DNA of 64,000 nucleotides, from contig NZ_AP029019.1 of NCBI RefSeq assembly GCF_037101375.1, forward strand, positions 3,267,001-3,331,000, given 5' to 3'. The number at the start of each line of letters is the position of its first letter. Positions within the stretch are counted from its first letter, which is position 1. A program made the position numbers and the translations under genes. Source of the stretch: Acidovorax sp. DW039 (GTDB taxonomy: Bacteria > Pseudomonadota > Gammaproteobacteria > Burkholderiales > Burkholderiaceae_C). Of the stretch, positions 26,673-35,416 are shown one piece after another. The notes below the pieces were generated by a model, which was given only the letters and a program-made list of their open reading frames with translations, was not told the DNA's origin and ran no database searches.

Positions 26673-28796
26673 TCAGGGCAACACCACCGTCGCCTTTGCC
26701 CGCGCAATCTGCGCATCTGCATCACGCTGCAGCAGAAGGCGCTGGGCGACCAGCTCTTGTGCGGCCTGGGTCACGGCAGCCACATAGCCTTCCTGCGTGC
26801 CATACAACTCTTCCAACGACGGCCGCGCATCGCCCGCCGCCAGCCGCGCTGCACGCGTCTTGTGGAAGGGGATGAAGCTGCCCGTAAGGTTGGCCAGATC
26901 GGTAATGCCGGGCGTGGCCACGTAGTTGAACTCGATGCTGGTGCCCAGCGGTGCACGCGCTTCCACGCTGCGGATACCCGCACGCGTCAGGCCTGTGCTG
27001 GCATCGACCTGCGGCACGAGGATGGCGTAGTCGCGGCCCAGGTTGCGCGGGGGCAGCACGGTGGCGATGCCTGCCTCGTCCTGCGGGATGTACTGCGGTC
27101 CAAAGTCGAACAGCGAGAAGTTGTTGTACAGGCCCCGGTAGCTGAAGTCGGGGATCGCGGTCTGCACACCATTCACCGCCCAGGTCAGCCCCTTCATGGC
27201 CGGAAAGCTCAGCGCCTCGGGCCGCACCAGCGTGCCGTCCGCCAGCTTGGGCACCTGGCTGGCGGGCGGCTGCGTGCCGCGCACCACCCAGTCTTCCAGG
27301 GTGAGGAACAGCGCACGGAAGGTGTCGTTGAAGTGCACCACCGTGCCTGTAGGGTATGTGGCGCGGGTGGGCGCATAGGCAATGCTGGCCGTGCCCCCTG
27401 CCCCGCCGTGCTGGGTGCAGGCGTAGTAGTAGATGCGGGCGTTGTCGGGCTGCACCAGGTCCTTGGTGCCGTTGGCGTCCGTCAGCACGGGCGAGCCTTG
27501 CAGCTGCCAGAATTCCGTGCCCGACAGGCCCAGGAAGAACTTGGGGCAGGTGTTGGTGGCGGCGCAGCGCTTCATCACACCGCCTTGGCGGCCGCTGATG
27601 TCGTCTATGTAGTCTTTGTCCAGCCCACGGGGCGCCGTCTGGCCAAAGGCGGTGTGGTCGGTGCGCAAACCACCGCCGCCGCCGGGCACGGCAAAGCGGG
27701 TGTTGATGTTGGTCTGGCGCGCGGCGACGTGGGCGTACATGCCGTCAAACACCTTGCCGCCATCCAGCGCCTGGTTAAAGCCCAGGTGCAGGAAGGTCTT
27801 CATGGCGTTGCCCGACTGCGAGGTGCCCTGCCCCAGCGTGTATTGGATGCGGCCCGCCACCGGGTTGGCCGTGCCAGTGGAGTCGGCCGCCTTGCTGCGG
27901 AAGAAGCTCACCGTGTCGCGCAACGCGGCCAAGCCCACACCCATCACCTTCGGGTCTTTGGCGACGTAGACCAGCTCGTACAGATAAGCCGGGTCGAACC
28001 CGCCCTTCAGGCACACGCTGGTGGCGCTGGCCGTGCCGGGGAAAGCGTTGGTACCCGTGGCATCGCAGGTGGCGAACTTCCAGTCAGACGCAGGAATGGT
28101 GACGCGTGCATCTGTCTCGTTGGCGCGGCGCGTGAGTGAATAGCCGGGCTGGGTATTGTCCAGGCTGGCGGGTTCGTACGGAATCATCGTGCCGTTGAAC
28201 ACGCCGCCGGGCAGCGTCATGGCAGAGCTGGCGGCGGTGGGCGCCAGCTCGGCGCGGTAGGGGCCGGTGATGCTGCTGCCGTCCTTGTTCTTGGCCACGG
28301 GCACGGTGACCGTCAGGCGCGCGGCGCTGCTCTTGGGCACATCGCCCTGCCAAGCCGAATACAGCATCACGTAGCCGCGCTCCAGGTACACCGCATCGCT
28401 GGGTGTGGCCGTGGGGTTGAGCAGGGTGAGGATGTTGCCGCGGTTGGGTGCGTCGTAACGCAGCACACCACTCGCCTTCGCCATGTTTTTGGGCTTGAGC
28501 ATGACGAACTCGGCCTTGTACTCGACCATGCCGTTGGCGTTGGTGGGGGCCAGGGCCAAGTCCTGGATCACGGCGTTCTTGGGGTCGGCCGGGTCGACCT
28601 CGCCGCTGAGCGTGCCTTTGACGGTTTCGTACTCGCCCACGTCGCCATAGGTGCCGGGGAACGCCTCGGTAGATGCGATCTCCAGCTTGAAGGCTGGGGC
28701 TTTGGTGGCGGTGGAATCGCTGCCGCCACATGCAGCCAAGGCTGCCGTGGCGATGGCCGTGAAGGCCAGTTGGCCAAATGCATGAAGGTGCTTCAT
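26673..28796 (-). CDS. Large lipoprotein, alpha/beta hydrolase-domain family (PF20091-like)
   Basis: 707 residues with a lipoprotein signal (MKHLHAFGQLAFTAIATAAL then AACGGS, Cys near 22). The body matches the proteobacterial alpha/beta hydrolase-domain family of about 700 residues: GRIQYTLGQGTSQSGNAMKT with Ser near 340, SGRQGGVMKRCAATNTCPKF, and ARIYYYACTQHGGAGG near 505. The family is uncharacterised or esterase-like. ATG at 28796 is chosen because it opens the lipobox signal; the long upstream extension crosses the family C element and is rejected. Family C repeats flank it on both sides in direct orientation. Confidence 0.8.
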   Translation of the reverse strand: MKHLHAFGQLAFTAIATAALAACGGSDSTATKAPAFKLEIASTEAFPGTYGDVGEYETVKGTLSGEVDPADPKNAVIQDLALAPTNANGMVEYKAEFVMLKPKNMAKASGVLRYDAPNRGNILTLLNPTATPSDAVYLERGYVMLYSAWQGDVPKSSAARLTVTVPVAKNKDGSSITGPYRAELAPTAASSAMTLPGGVFNGTMIPYEPASLDNTQPGYSLTRRANETDARVTIPASDWKFATCDATGTNAFPGTASATSVCLKGGFDPAYLYELVYVAKDPKVMGVGLAALRDTVSFFRSKAADSTGTANPVAGRIQYTLGQGTSQSGNAMKTFLHLGFNQALDGGKVFDGMYAHVAARQTNINTRFAVPGGGGGLRTDHTAFGQTAPRGLDKDYIDDISGRQGGVMKRCAATNTCPKFFLGLSGTEFWQLQGSPVLTDANGTKDLVQPDNARIYYYACTQHGGAGGTASIAYAPTRATYPTGTVVHFNDTFRALFLTLEDWVVRGTQPPASQVPKLADGTLVRPEALSFPAMKGLTWAVNGVQTAIPDFSYRGLYNNFSLFDFGPQYIPQDEAGIATVLPPRNLGRDYAILVPQVDASTGLTRAGIRSVEARAPLGTSIEFNYVATPGITDLANLTGSFIPFHKTRAARLAAGDARPSLEELYGTQEGYVAAVTQAAQELVAQRLLLQRDADAQIARAKATVVLP

Positions 28797-28830
28797 GTTG
28801 TCTCCTGGGGTTGGATGGATATCGCCGTAA

Positions 28831-28993
28831 GGGATCCTCTGCACAAATCGCCGCGCCGTGTGCATCTGCGGACTCGGGCGGTCTGCTGCGTTGCAAATGC
28901 TCGCAATAGCTACGGCTATTGCTGCGCTTTGCGCCTTGCAGCCCATCCCGATCCGCAGTTCACACTTTCCGCTCGATTCGTGCAGAGAATCCC
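28831..28993 (+). repeat. Family C structured dispersed repeat, copy 2
   Basis: A 163-bp element closed by GGGATCCTCTGCACAAATCG (28831-28850) and CGATTCGTGCAGAGAATCCC (28974-28993), pairing at 18 of 20 positions. The inner part shares actcgggcggtctgctgcgt, the caatagctacggctattg hairpin and catcccgatccgcagtt with copy 1. The gap 28797-29187 also holds a GC-rich unassigned stretch to about 29130 and the terminator that follows. Confidence 0.85.
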
Positions 28994-29153
28994 AAGGGCG
29001 AGTTCTCTCTACGCAAAAGCGGCAGCGTCTGTTGCGCTGCTCGTCGCTCACGTGGGGTTGCGCCGGGGCGCGGCCGTTGCCTGCGGGCAAAGCTCCGCCT
29101 GCACCGGCGGGCGGGCCGGTGGCATGGCAACAGCACTAAGAACCTGTTCTAAG

Positions 29154-29181
29154 AAAAAAGGCCTGAGGAATCCCTCAGGCC
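29154..29181 (-). terminator. Intrinsic terminator of the Bug/AtuA operon
   Basis: On the minus strand GGCCTGAGG-GATT-CCTCAGGCC (29181-29160) is followed by six T (29159-29154). It begins 7 bases after the stop of the Bug receptor gene. Confidence 0.9.
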
Positions 29182-29187
29182 TTGCGT

Positions 29188-30180
29188 TTATTCCGCTTCA
29201 ATCCCGGCGGCTTTGATGACCTTGCCCCACTTCAGGGTCTCGGCGGCCTGGAACTTGGCCAGGTCTGCGGGCGTGGTCGTCCAGGCCTCAGAGCCGGACA
29301 TGTCGAAGAACGACTTGGCCGTGGCGCTCTTGGTGGCGTGCTGCATCAGCTCGTTGAGGCGGTTGACCACGGCAGCGGGCGTGCCTGCAGGGGCGTAGGC
29401 GGCAAACCAGTAACCCATGTCGTAGCCCTTGACGCCCGCTTCCTCAATGGTGGGCACATCCGGCAACTGTGCGCTGCGTTTTTGCGTGGAATAGCCCAGC
29501 GCCCGCAGCTTGCCAGCGGTGATTTGCGGCATGCCGGTAGAGGTATCGGTGATCATCAGGTCGATCTGCCCGGCCAGCAGGTCGGTGATGGCAAAGGGGT
29601 TACTCTTGTACGGCACATGCAGTATGTCCACGCCCGCGAGCTGCTTGAACATTTCGCCCGCCACGCGGCTCGATGCACTGCCGCTACCAAAGGTCAGCTT
29701 GCCGGGGTTCTTCTTGGCAAAGGCCACGAGGTCGCCCACGCTCTTGTGCGGCGATGCGGGGTTGACCACCAGCACCTGTCCACCCTTGCCCAGGCCGGTG
29801 ATGGGCGCGAAGTCTTTCACCGGGTCGTAAGAGAGTTTTTTGTACAGGTGCTCGTTGGCGGCGTGGGTGGTGTTGGTGGTGATGAGGATGGTGTAGCCAT
29901 CAGGCGCGGCCTTGGCCACCGCGGCGGCGGCGATCATGCCGCTGGCACCGGCCTTGTTGTCCACCACCACGGCCTGCTTGGTGTCGTTGGTGATGGACTG
30001 GCCGATGGCACGGGCCAGCTGGTCGGTAGCGCTGCCTGCGGCAAACGGCACCACAAAGGTGATGGGCTTGGCCGGAAAGGTTTGGGCAGCGGCGGGCGCG
30101 GCGATGGACAGGGCCATCAGGGCACCGGCAGCGGCAGTCAGCGCGTGGCGTCGGTTCAAGGCAAAGCGGTTAGCGGGCAT
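29188..30180 (-). CDS. Bug-family (TctC) tripartite tricarboxylate transporter substrate-binding protein
   Basis: 330 residues with a twin-arginine-like or Sec signal peptide (LNRRHALTAAAGALMALSIA, cleavage after AQT near 33). The mature start FPAKPITFVVPFAAGSATDQ is the Bug hallmark, followed by VVDNKAGASGMIAAAAVAKA and HVPYKSNPFAITDLLAGQID. Bug proteins are periplasmic binders of carboxylates. No TctA/TctB membrane genes are adjacent, as is usual for the many orphan Bug genes of this family. It follows the two AtuA-module genes by 59 bases, so its ligand may be a substrate of that pathway. Confidence 0.92.
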   Translation of the reverse strand: MPANRFALNRRHALTAAAGALMALSIAAPAAAQTFPAKPITFVVPFAAGSATDQLARAIGQSITNDTKQAVVVDNKAGASGMIAAAAVAKAAPDGYTILITTNTTHAANEHLYKKLSYDPVKDFAPITGLGKGGQVLVVNPASPHKSVGDLVAFAKKNPGKLTFGSGSASSRVAGEMFKQLAGVDILHVPYKSNPFAITDLLAGQIDLMITDTSTGMPQITAGKLRALGYSTQKRSAQLPDVPTIEEAGVKGYDMGYWFAAYAPAGTPAAVVNRLNELMQHATKSATAKSFFDMSGSEAWTTTPADLAKFQAAETLKWGKVIKAAGIEAE

Positions 30181-30239
30181 GTTGTCTCCTTCTGTTCTAT
30201 GGGTCATGTCAAACGAAAGCGGGGGCGACCCACACACGG

Positions 30240-30626
30240 TCACTCAGCGGGTCCAGCCAGGTAGTCGGCCAGCGCAGTGGGCACCTGCACGGGCAGCGAC
30301 AGCAGCCAATAGCTCAGCGTCTTGCCGTGGCTGTCGAGGTTGAGGGCGTCGTTCACGCCGCCGTCCAGCACGTCGTCCAGCACCAGGTTCATGGCGTGTA
30401 GCTGGGGCAGCAGGTAGCGGGCCACGCGGCTGGGTTGGCGGGCGGCAAAGTGGCGGGCCATGGCCTCTTCGGTCACTTGCTGCACCAGCACATCCCACAG
30501 CGCGGGGTGCCAGGCAATGACGCTGAGGTTGGAGCGGTTGCCCTTGTCACCCGTGCGGCTGTGGGCCAGGCGGTAGAGAGGCACGGTGAGCATGGCAGTG
30601 GCCTCGGCAGTGCGCGTGTCGGTCAT
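30240..30626 (-). CDS. AtuA-associated ferredoxin-fold domain protein
   Basis: 128 residues with the AtuA C-terminal-type signature LAHSRTGDKGNRSNLSVIAW near residue 21 and an acidic middle (LVLDDVLDGGVNDALNLD). In many bacteria this domain is fused to the C-terminus of AtuA; here it is a separate gene whose ATG overlaps the atuA-like stop (ATGA, 30623-30626). The two products most likely form one complex. No catalytic function is established. Confidence 0.8.
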   Translation of the reverse strand: MTDTRTAEATAMLTVPLYRLAHSRTGDKGNRSNLSVIAWHPALWDVLVQQVTEEAMARHFAARQPSRVARYLLPQLHAMNLVLDDVLDGGVNDALNLDSHGKTLSYWLLSLPVQVPTALADYLAGPAE

Positions 30627-31999
30627 TGCAGGCCCCCTTCATTCCACATCTGGTAGCCGGTGACCACGGCACTGCGCGGCACTACGCATGACACGGTGCC
30701 CAGACGCGGGCGCATGGCGGTGCGCACACCGCCGCCGCCTGCGGGGCCGCAGGTGTAGAGGGCTGTCACCTCGCGCACCAGGCGCTGGGCGCTGGCGTGG
30801 TCGCGGTGCTGCAGGGCCACACGCAGGCGCACGTCGCGGGCTTCGTCCAGGCGCGCAGCAGGCGCATCCAGCCAGGTGCTGGCGTCGTCGCCCAACACGC
30901 TGGTCACGCCAATCAGGTCCACACGCACCAGGCCCAGGCCCTGCAGCCGCTCGCGCAGCACCTGGCCCGCCAGGCGGGCGCGGGCCTCGGCGCGGGGGCC
31001 TGCGTAAGAGATTTCGCCTTCGGCAAACCAGCCAGATTCAAAGCACACATTCACTTTGAGCGTAGGCGGCTGCGGGTGGCCGCGCACGCCTTCCAGCCGC
31101 ACCGCATCGGGCCCCACGGGCAGCACCTGCGCGGCGGTGATGTCGGCCACCACATCAGGGGTCAGGTAGGCCGCTGGGTCGTGCAGTTCGTACAGCAGCT
31201 GCTCTTTCACCGTGCGCTCGTTGATGCAGCCGCCGGTGCCTGCGGGCTTGGTGATGGTGCAGTGGCCGTCGGGGTCGATCTCGGCAATGGGGTAGCCCAG
31301 CGTGGCCAGGCCGGGCACGTCTTTGTAGCCAGGGTCGGCAAAGTAGCCGCCGGTGACTTGCGCGCCGCATTCGAGCAAATGGCCTGCCATGGTGGCGCGG
31401 GCCAGGCGGTCCCAGTCGTCGGCCGCCCAGCCGTAGTGCGCCATGGCCGGGCCCAGCACCAGGGATGGGTCGGCCACACGGCCGCAAACCACGATGTCGG
31501 CCCCGGCGCGCAACGCATCGGCAATGGCCTGCGCGCCGATGTAGGCATTGGCGCTGACGATGGGCTCAGTGGGCATGGCGGGGCCCAGGGCACGTTCCAG
31601 CAGCGCCCGGTGGTGGGGGCCGCTCAGGTCGTCGCCCTGCACCACCGCAATGCGGGGTGCGCGCAGGCCCAGCTCGGCCGCCAGCTGGTGAATGCGCCGC
31701 GCCGCGCCCGCAGGGTTGGCCGCGCCAAAGTTGCTGACAATGCGCACGCCGTGCGCCAGGCAGTCGGCCAGCACGGGCTGCAGCAGGTCCACCAGCAGCG
31801 GCTCGTAGCCCGCATCAGGCTGGGTACGACGTGCCAGCTGGGCCAGCGCCAGGGTGCGCTCGGCCAAGGTTTCAAAAATCAGCACGGCCGGTTGGCCGCT
31901 GGCGATGAGGGCCTGCACCACGGGCGCGGCGGCATCGGTGCGGTCGCCCGAAAAGCCTGCCGCGCAGCCAATGCGCAGGTGGGGAATGTGTTGTGACAT
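30623..31999 (-). CDS. AtuA-family (DUF1446) protein
   Basis: 458 residues of the acyclic terpene utilisation AtuA/DUF1446 family. Visible segments are IGCAAGFSGDRTDAAAPVVQ at the start, NFGAANPAGAARRIHQLA near 100, VCGRVADPSLVLGPAMAHYG near 175 and TITKPAGTGGCINERTVKEQ near 265. The family is needed for acyclic terpene use in Pseudomonas, but no biochemical reaction is firmly assigned and many members sit in other acyl-CoA pathways. ATG at 31999 is chosen. It is first in an operon with the ferredoxin-fold gene and a Bug receptor, opposite a LysR gene. Confidence 0.82.
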   Translation of the reverse strand: MSQHIPHLRIGCAAGFSGDRTDAAAPVVQALIASGQPAVLIFETLAERTLALAQLARRTQPDAGYEPLLVDLLQPVLADCLAHGVRIVSNFGAANPAGAARRIHQLAAELGLRAPRIAVVQGDDLSGPHHRALLERALGPAMPTEPIVSANAYIGAQAIADALRAGADIVVCGRVADPSLVLGPAMAHYGWAADDWDRLARATMAGHLLECGAQVTGGYFADPGYKDVPGLATLGYPIAEIDPDGHCTITKPAGTGGCINERTVKEQLLYELHDPAAYLTPDVVADITAAQVLPVGPDAVRLEGVRGHPQPPTLKVNVCFESGWFAEGEISYAGPRAEARARLAGQVLRERLQGLGLVRVDLIGVTSVLGDDASTWLDAPAARLDEARDVRLRVALQHRDHASAQRLVREVTALYTCGPAGGGGVRTAMRPRLGTVSCVVPRSAVVTGYQMWNEGGLQ

Positions 32000-32053
32000 C
32001 AGTCGCTGTCTCCTGCGGTGCAATGTAAGCAGGCTGCGCTATTCTGTGAAATC

Positions 32054-32066
32054 GATTGTTACAATC
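32054..32066. promoter_or_regulatory. Candidate LysR operator between atuA-like gene and its regulator
   Basis: GATTGTTACAATC is a perfect 5-3-5 dyad with the T-N11-A shape typical of LysR sites. It sits in the 85-base divergent region between the two start codons (31999 and 32085). Confidence 0.6.
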
Positions 32067-32084
32067 AATCCATCCGTAAAACAA

Positions 32085-32987
32085 ATGAATGAGAACCCCG
32101 CGCTTTCCGCCCGCCAGCTCGATGCCTTTGTGGCGCTGGCCGAGCACCGCAGCTTTACCCGCGCCGCCGTGCAATGCCACTTGTCGCAGCCCGCGTTCAG
32201 CGCGCTGATCAAGGCGCTGGAGGACGAGCTGGGCGCGCGCCTGTTTGACCGCAGCACACGGCATGTGGATTTGACGCCCGAGGGGGCGAACTTTCTCGAA
32301 TCGGCCCACCGCATTCGCGCCGAGATGCGCGCCGCCGTGGCGGCCCTGCGCGATGCCGTGACGCTGCAACGCGGCCGCGTGGCCGTGGCGCTGCTGCCAT
32401 CGCTGGCGGCGGGCTGGCTGCCGCAGGTGCTGGCCAGCTACCAGCAAGCCCACCCCGGCATCGCGGTGGACATTGCCGATGTGCTGTCAGAGCCCTGCAT
32501 TGACCGCGTGGCCAGCGGCACGGCCGACTTTGCCCTGGCCGCCATCCGCGCCGATACCCCCGCGCTGCAGGCCGAGCCGTTCTGCAGCGATAGCTTTCAC
32601 CTGGTGTGCCCCGAGCAGCACCCGCTGGCACGGCGCAGAAAGCCGCTGGCGGTGGCCGACCTGGCGGGCTACCCCTTCATCCACCTGGCGCGCACGAGCA
32701 GCGTGCGCCAGTACCTGGAGGCCGCGTTTCGCCCGCAGGCCATGCACACGCTGATGGAGGTGGAGCAACTGGCCACCGTCACCGGCATGGTGCGCGCGGG
32801 CCTAGGCATCAGCGTGGTGCCAGCGCTCACGCTGTTCCACTTTCAGCAGCCGGGGGTGGTGACACGCCCGCTGCAGTTACCGGGGCTGCAAAGGCAGATC
32901 TACCTGGTGCGGCGCAGGGACCAGAGCCTGTCGGTCGCGGCGCAGTCGCTGTACGAACACATGCTGGGGCAGCGGCCCCGAGTGTGA
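32085..32987 (+). CDS. LysR-family regulator, probably of the divergent AtuA operon
   Basis: 300 residues. The winged helix-turn-helix is near the start (LSARQLDAFVALAEHRSFTR, then CHLSQPAFSALIKALEDELG). The effector domain starts at about residue 92 (RGRVAVALLPSLAAGWLPQV) and resembles the CynR/GltC type. ATG at 32085 is chosen over the long upstream reading because it starts the normal LysR N-terminus and leaves the divergent operator outside the gene. Confidence 0.92.
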   Translation: MNENPALSARQLDAFVALAEHRSFTRAAVQCHLSQPAFSALIKALEDELGARLFDRSTRHVDLTPEGANFLESAHRIRAEMRAAVAALRDAVTLQRGRVAVALLPSLAAGWLPQVLASYQQAHPGIAVDIADVLSEPCIDRVASGTADFALAAIRADTPALQAEPFCSDSFHLVCPEQHPLARRRKPLAVADLAGYPFIHLARTSSVRQYLEAAFRPQAMHTLMEVEQLATVTGMVRAGLGISVVPALTLFHFQQPGVVTRPLQLPGLQRQIYLVRRRDQSLSVAAQSLYEHMLGQRPRV

Positions 32988-33018
32988 GGGACGGGCAGAC
33001 TTGTTCGCTGGCTCAACA

Positions 33019-33074
33019 TGCTATTGAATTCATAGCTGCCTGCGCAATTCTGTCAAGCGCCAGAGGCTGATTTT
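33019..33074 (+). repeat. Family A dispersed repeat
   Basis: tgctattgaattcatagctg, then cctgcgcaattctgtcaagc and gccagaggctgatttt. It lies in the 208-base gap after the LysR gene; nothing else was seen in the gap. Confidence 0.85.
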
Positions 33075-33195
33075 CTTTGAAGCAGCGGGTGCTTCCCGTC
33101 CTGCTTTCGAATGGCCCTCCCCAAATCCGCGAAAATCTCGGCCCTTGGAACCCGGTTCCTGCATTTTTGCTTTTGCCTCGATTGCCCCTATTGCC

Positions 33196-33444
33196 ATGAC
33201 TGACGCCACATCCGCCCCCGCCCTGCCCGACCGCCTCTCGTCTGACCCGCGCAGCCCCCACCACAATGCAGCGGTGTTTGAGCACGACATCGGCATTCGC
33301 CTCAACGGCAAAGAGCGTTTTGATGTGCGCGAGTACTGCGTGAGCGAAGGCTGGGTCAAGGTGCCCTCGGGCAAGACGGTGGACCGCAAGGGCCAGCCGG
33401 TGCTGATTCAGCTCAAGGGCACAGTCGAAGCCTTCTATCGCTGA
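33196..33444 (+). CDS. DUF3297 family protein
   Basis: 82 residues with the family core HHNAAVFEHDIGIRLNGKER then DVREYCVSEGWVKVPSGKTV. DUF3297 proteins are small, soluble and uncharacterised, and common in proteobacteria. ATG at 33196 (MTDATSAPALPDRLSSDPRS) fits the family start better than the upstream 33145. The stop is followed two bases later by the family B element. Confidence 0.85.
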   Translation: MTDATSAPALPDRLSSDPRSPHHNAAVFEHDIGIRLNGKERFDVREYCVSEGWVKVPSGKTVDRKGQPVLIQLKGTVEAFYR

Positions 33445-33446
33445 GA

Positions 33447-33553
33447 CTGACTCACACAACCCTCCTGGCTTTGTTGTTCCGTCTTCTCGTACCTGATGTA
33501 CTGCCTGCGACGGAACGCCTAGCCAGAACCGCTTCGCTGGGTTGTGTGAGCCA
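33447..33553 (-). repeat. Family B structured dispersed repeat, copy 2
   Basis: The inverse copy of 19465-19570. Outer arms TCACACAACCC (33452-33462) and GGGTTGTGTGA (33539-33549) pair perfectly. Relative to copy 1 an A-T pair has become C-G while pairing is kept. The inner GTTCCGTC/GACGGAAC arms are perfect here. Confidence 0.85.
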
Positions 33554-33586
33554 CTCCAAGAACAGCCCACTCAGTCCTTACCCCTG

Positions 33587-34102
33587 ATGACCCCTGCGTC
33601 CCCCGCTACAGCGCCTGCGCCTCAACCATGGGTCATCCACTGCGACGGCAGTGCGCAGCCCAACCCGGGGCGCATGGGCTTGGGGGCCACACTGCGGGCC
33701 CCCGATGGGGTGCTGCACACCTTGTCGCAACACCCCAGCACCAGCGGTTGCAACAACGAGGCCGAAGCGCTGGCCCTGCTGGCCGCGCTGCAACAGGCCC
33801 ATGCCCTGGGCGCACGCCATGCGCAGGTGTTCAGCGACAGCACGATTCTGGTAGAGCAACTTGCGCCCGCCCACGCTGGCACACCGCAAGCGCTGCCCCC
33901 CAAGCCACCACCACAGCGCATCGCGCCGCTGCTGGCCGATGCCCGCGCCTGGCTGGCGCGCTTTGACAGCGTGCAACTGCAGTGGATTCCGCGCCACCGC
34001 AACACCGCTGCCGATGCACTGGCCCGCGCCGCGCTTGGCATGCCGCCCAAGCCTGCGGCATTGCCCAAAGGGCGTGTCATCAAACGCAAGCGCAAGCCTT
34101 AA
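33587..34102 (+). CDS. RNase HI-like / reverse-transcriptase-like domain protein
   Basis: 171 residues of the RNase H fold: first acidic strand VIHCDGSAQPNPGRMGLGA near residue 15, second carboxylate in CNNEAEALALLAALQQA near 57, third in HAQVFSDSTILVEQLAP near 83, and RHRNTAADALARAALG near 140. All four carboxylates of the RNase H site appear present. Such standalone proteins hydrolyse RNA in RNA-DNA hybrids or have unknown targets. ATG at 33587 follows the family B element by 33 bases. Confidence 0.85.
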   Translation: MTPASPATAPAPQPWVIHCDGSAQPNPGRMGLGATLRAPDGVLHTLSQHPSTSGCNNEAEALALLAALQQAHALGARHAQVFSDSTILVEQLAPAHAGTPQALPPKPPPQRIAPLLADARAWLARFDSVQLQWIPRHRNTAADALARAALGMPPKPAALPKGRVIKRKRKP

Positions 34103-34301
34103 TGCAGTGAGGCACGGAGGCAGTGAGCCCATGACACCAGCGAGCCCGCGTGTCATGGCAATGTCATCAGCACGTCACAGTCTTTACATTTGGCTAAACA
34201 TCTCATGCATACTCGTTGGCTTTGCAGCGTGGCCGACCAGGCGTGGCCCGTGGCCAGTCTGCAATCCAGTGTGTATTCCATTCCGGAGGGAGATGAAAAC
34301 C

Positions 34302-35288
34302 ATGCAAGCTCATGCACGCCTTGGGGCGGTTTTGTCGGGTGTCGCCCTGGCGCTGAGCGCCGCCCAGGCCCAGACGCCCAATGCGGTCCAGGCCCGCGCA
34401 GCAGCGGCCAGCCCGGCCCCCAACTTTGCCAGCAGCCCGCGCGAAAAGCTGGTGGTGGCCATGCCCAAAACCTACGCCAAGGCAGAAACCATGCTGCTGT
34501 GGGGCGACTACTTCAACCACCTGGCACGCTGCGGCAACCTGGACCTGCAAAACCTGCAGGGTGAATCGCTGGAGCGCAGCACCAATATCGACCTGCTGGG
34601 CGAGAAGGAGTTGATTGAAGGCATCACCACCGGCAAGGTGCAGCTCGCACAGGTCAACCCCGGTCTGGTGCCTCAGCTGGTGGCCGCAGGCCAGCCTGCC
34701 CCATTTGCGGTGCCGGGCAACAAGGCATCCGGCAAGCGCAACTCCTACAACCTCATCCTGATTGCGCGGGTGGACAGCCCCTACAAAGAGCCCAAGGACC
34801 TGATCGGCAAGAAGATTGCCCACTCCACGCCCACCTCCAACTCGGGCAACTTGGCACCCCGCGCGCTGTTCCCGGCCATTGGGCTGGTGCCAGACAAGAA
34901 CTACGAGGTGGTGTTCTCCAACGGGCACGAGCGATCGGTGACGGGCGTGATGCACGGTTTTTACCCCGCAGCGGCCGTGGCCAGCGACCTGTACCAGCGC
35001 ATGGTGCTCAAGGGCGATGTGAAGGGATCGAGCATTCGCACCCTGTGGGAGAGCCCGCCCTTCATGACCGAGACGTGGACGCTTGGCAAATCCACACCGC
35101 CCGACGTGCAGACCCGCGTGCAGAAGTGCTCTTACGCTTACAGCTTCTCGCCCAAGCTCAAGCAACTGCTGCCGGGCAACGACACCATGCTGCCCATCAA
35201 CTTCGAGCGTGACTTTGCGACGGTGATGGAGGTCTACAAAAAGACCCAGGCAGCCCAGGCCGAGGCCAAGCCTGCAGCAGCCAAGTAA
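34302..35288 (+). CDS. PhnD/SsuA/transferrin-like periplasmic substrate-binding protein
   Basis: 328 residues with a signal peptide (LGAVLSGVALALSAAQAQ). The mature protein has the phosphonate-binding-protein-like pattern: KLVVAMPKTYAKAETMLLWG, GITTGKVQLAQVNPGLVPQL, LIGKKIAHSTPTSNSGNLAP and SNGHERSVTGVMHGFYPAAA. No transporter permease or ATPase is adjacent, so ligand and partner are unknown. Two in-frame ATGs (34293 and 34302) lie near GGAGGGAG. The second has the better spacing to GGAGA; the first would add three residues. Confidence 0.8.
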   Translation: MQAHARLGAVLSGVALALSAAQAQTPNAVQARAAAASPAPNFASSPREKLVVAMPKTYAKAETMLLWGDYFNHLARCGNLDLQNLQGESLERSTNIDLLGEKELIEGITTGKVQLAQVNPGLVPQLVAAGQPAPFAVPGNKASGKRNSYNLILIARVDSPYKEPKDLIGKKIAHSTPTSNSGNLAPRALFPAIGLVPDKNYEVVFSNGHERSVTGVMHGFYPAAAVASDLYQRMVLKGDVKGSSIRTLWESPPFMTETWTLGKSTPPDVQTRVQKCSYAYSFSPKLKQLLPGNDTMLPINFERDFATVMEVYKKTQAAQAEAKPAAAK

Positions 35289-35416
35289 AAGGCAGCAGCG
35301 CAAGGGGGAACGCAGGGGGCCTGATCCACTAGTCCCCGCTTTCCAGGCGCATCAGGCCGATGCTGGTGCGCCCGGTAGGGCCGCCACCACCACAAAGGGC
35401 GGCAGACGCATCAAGA

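Noticed and set aside
28797..29090. N-terminal extension of the hydrolase lipoprotein
   Set aside because: It crosses the family C element and removes the lipoprotein signal from the N-terminus.
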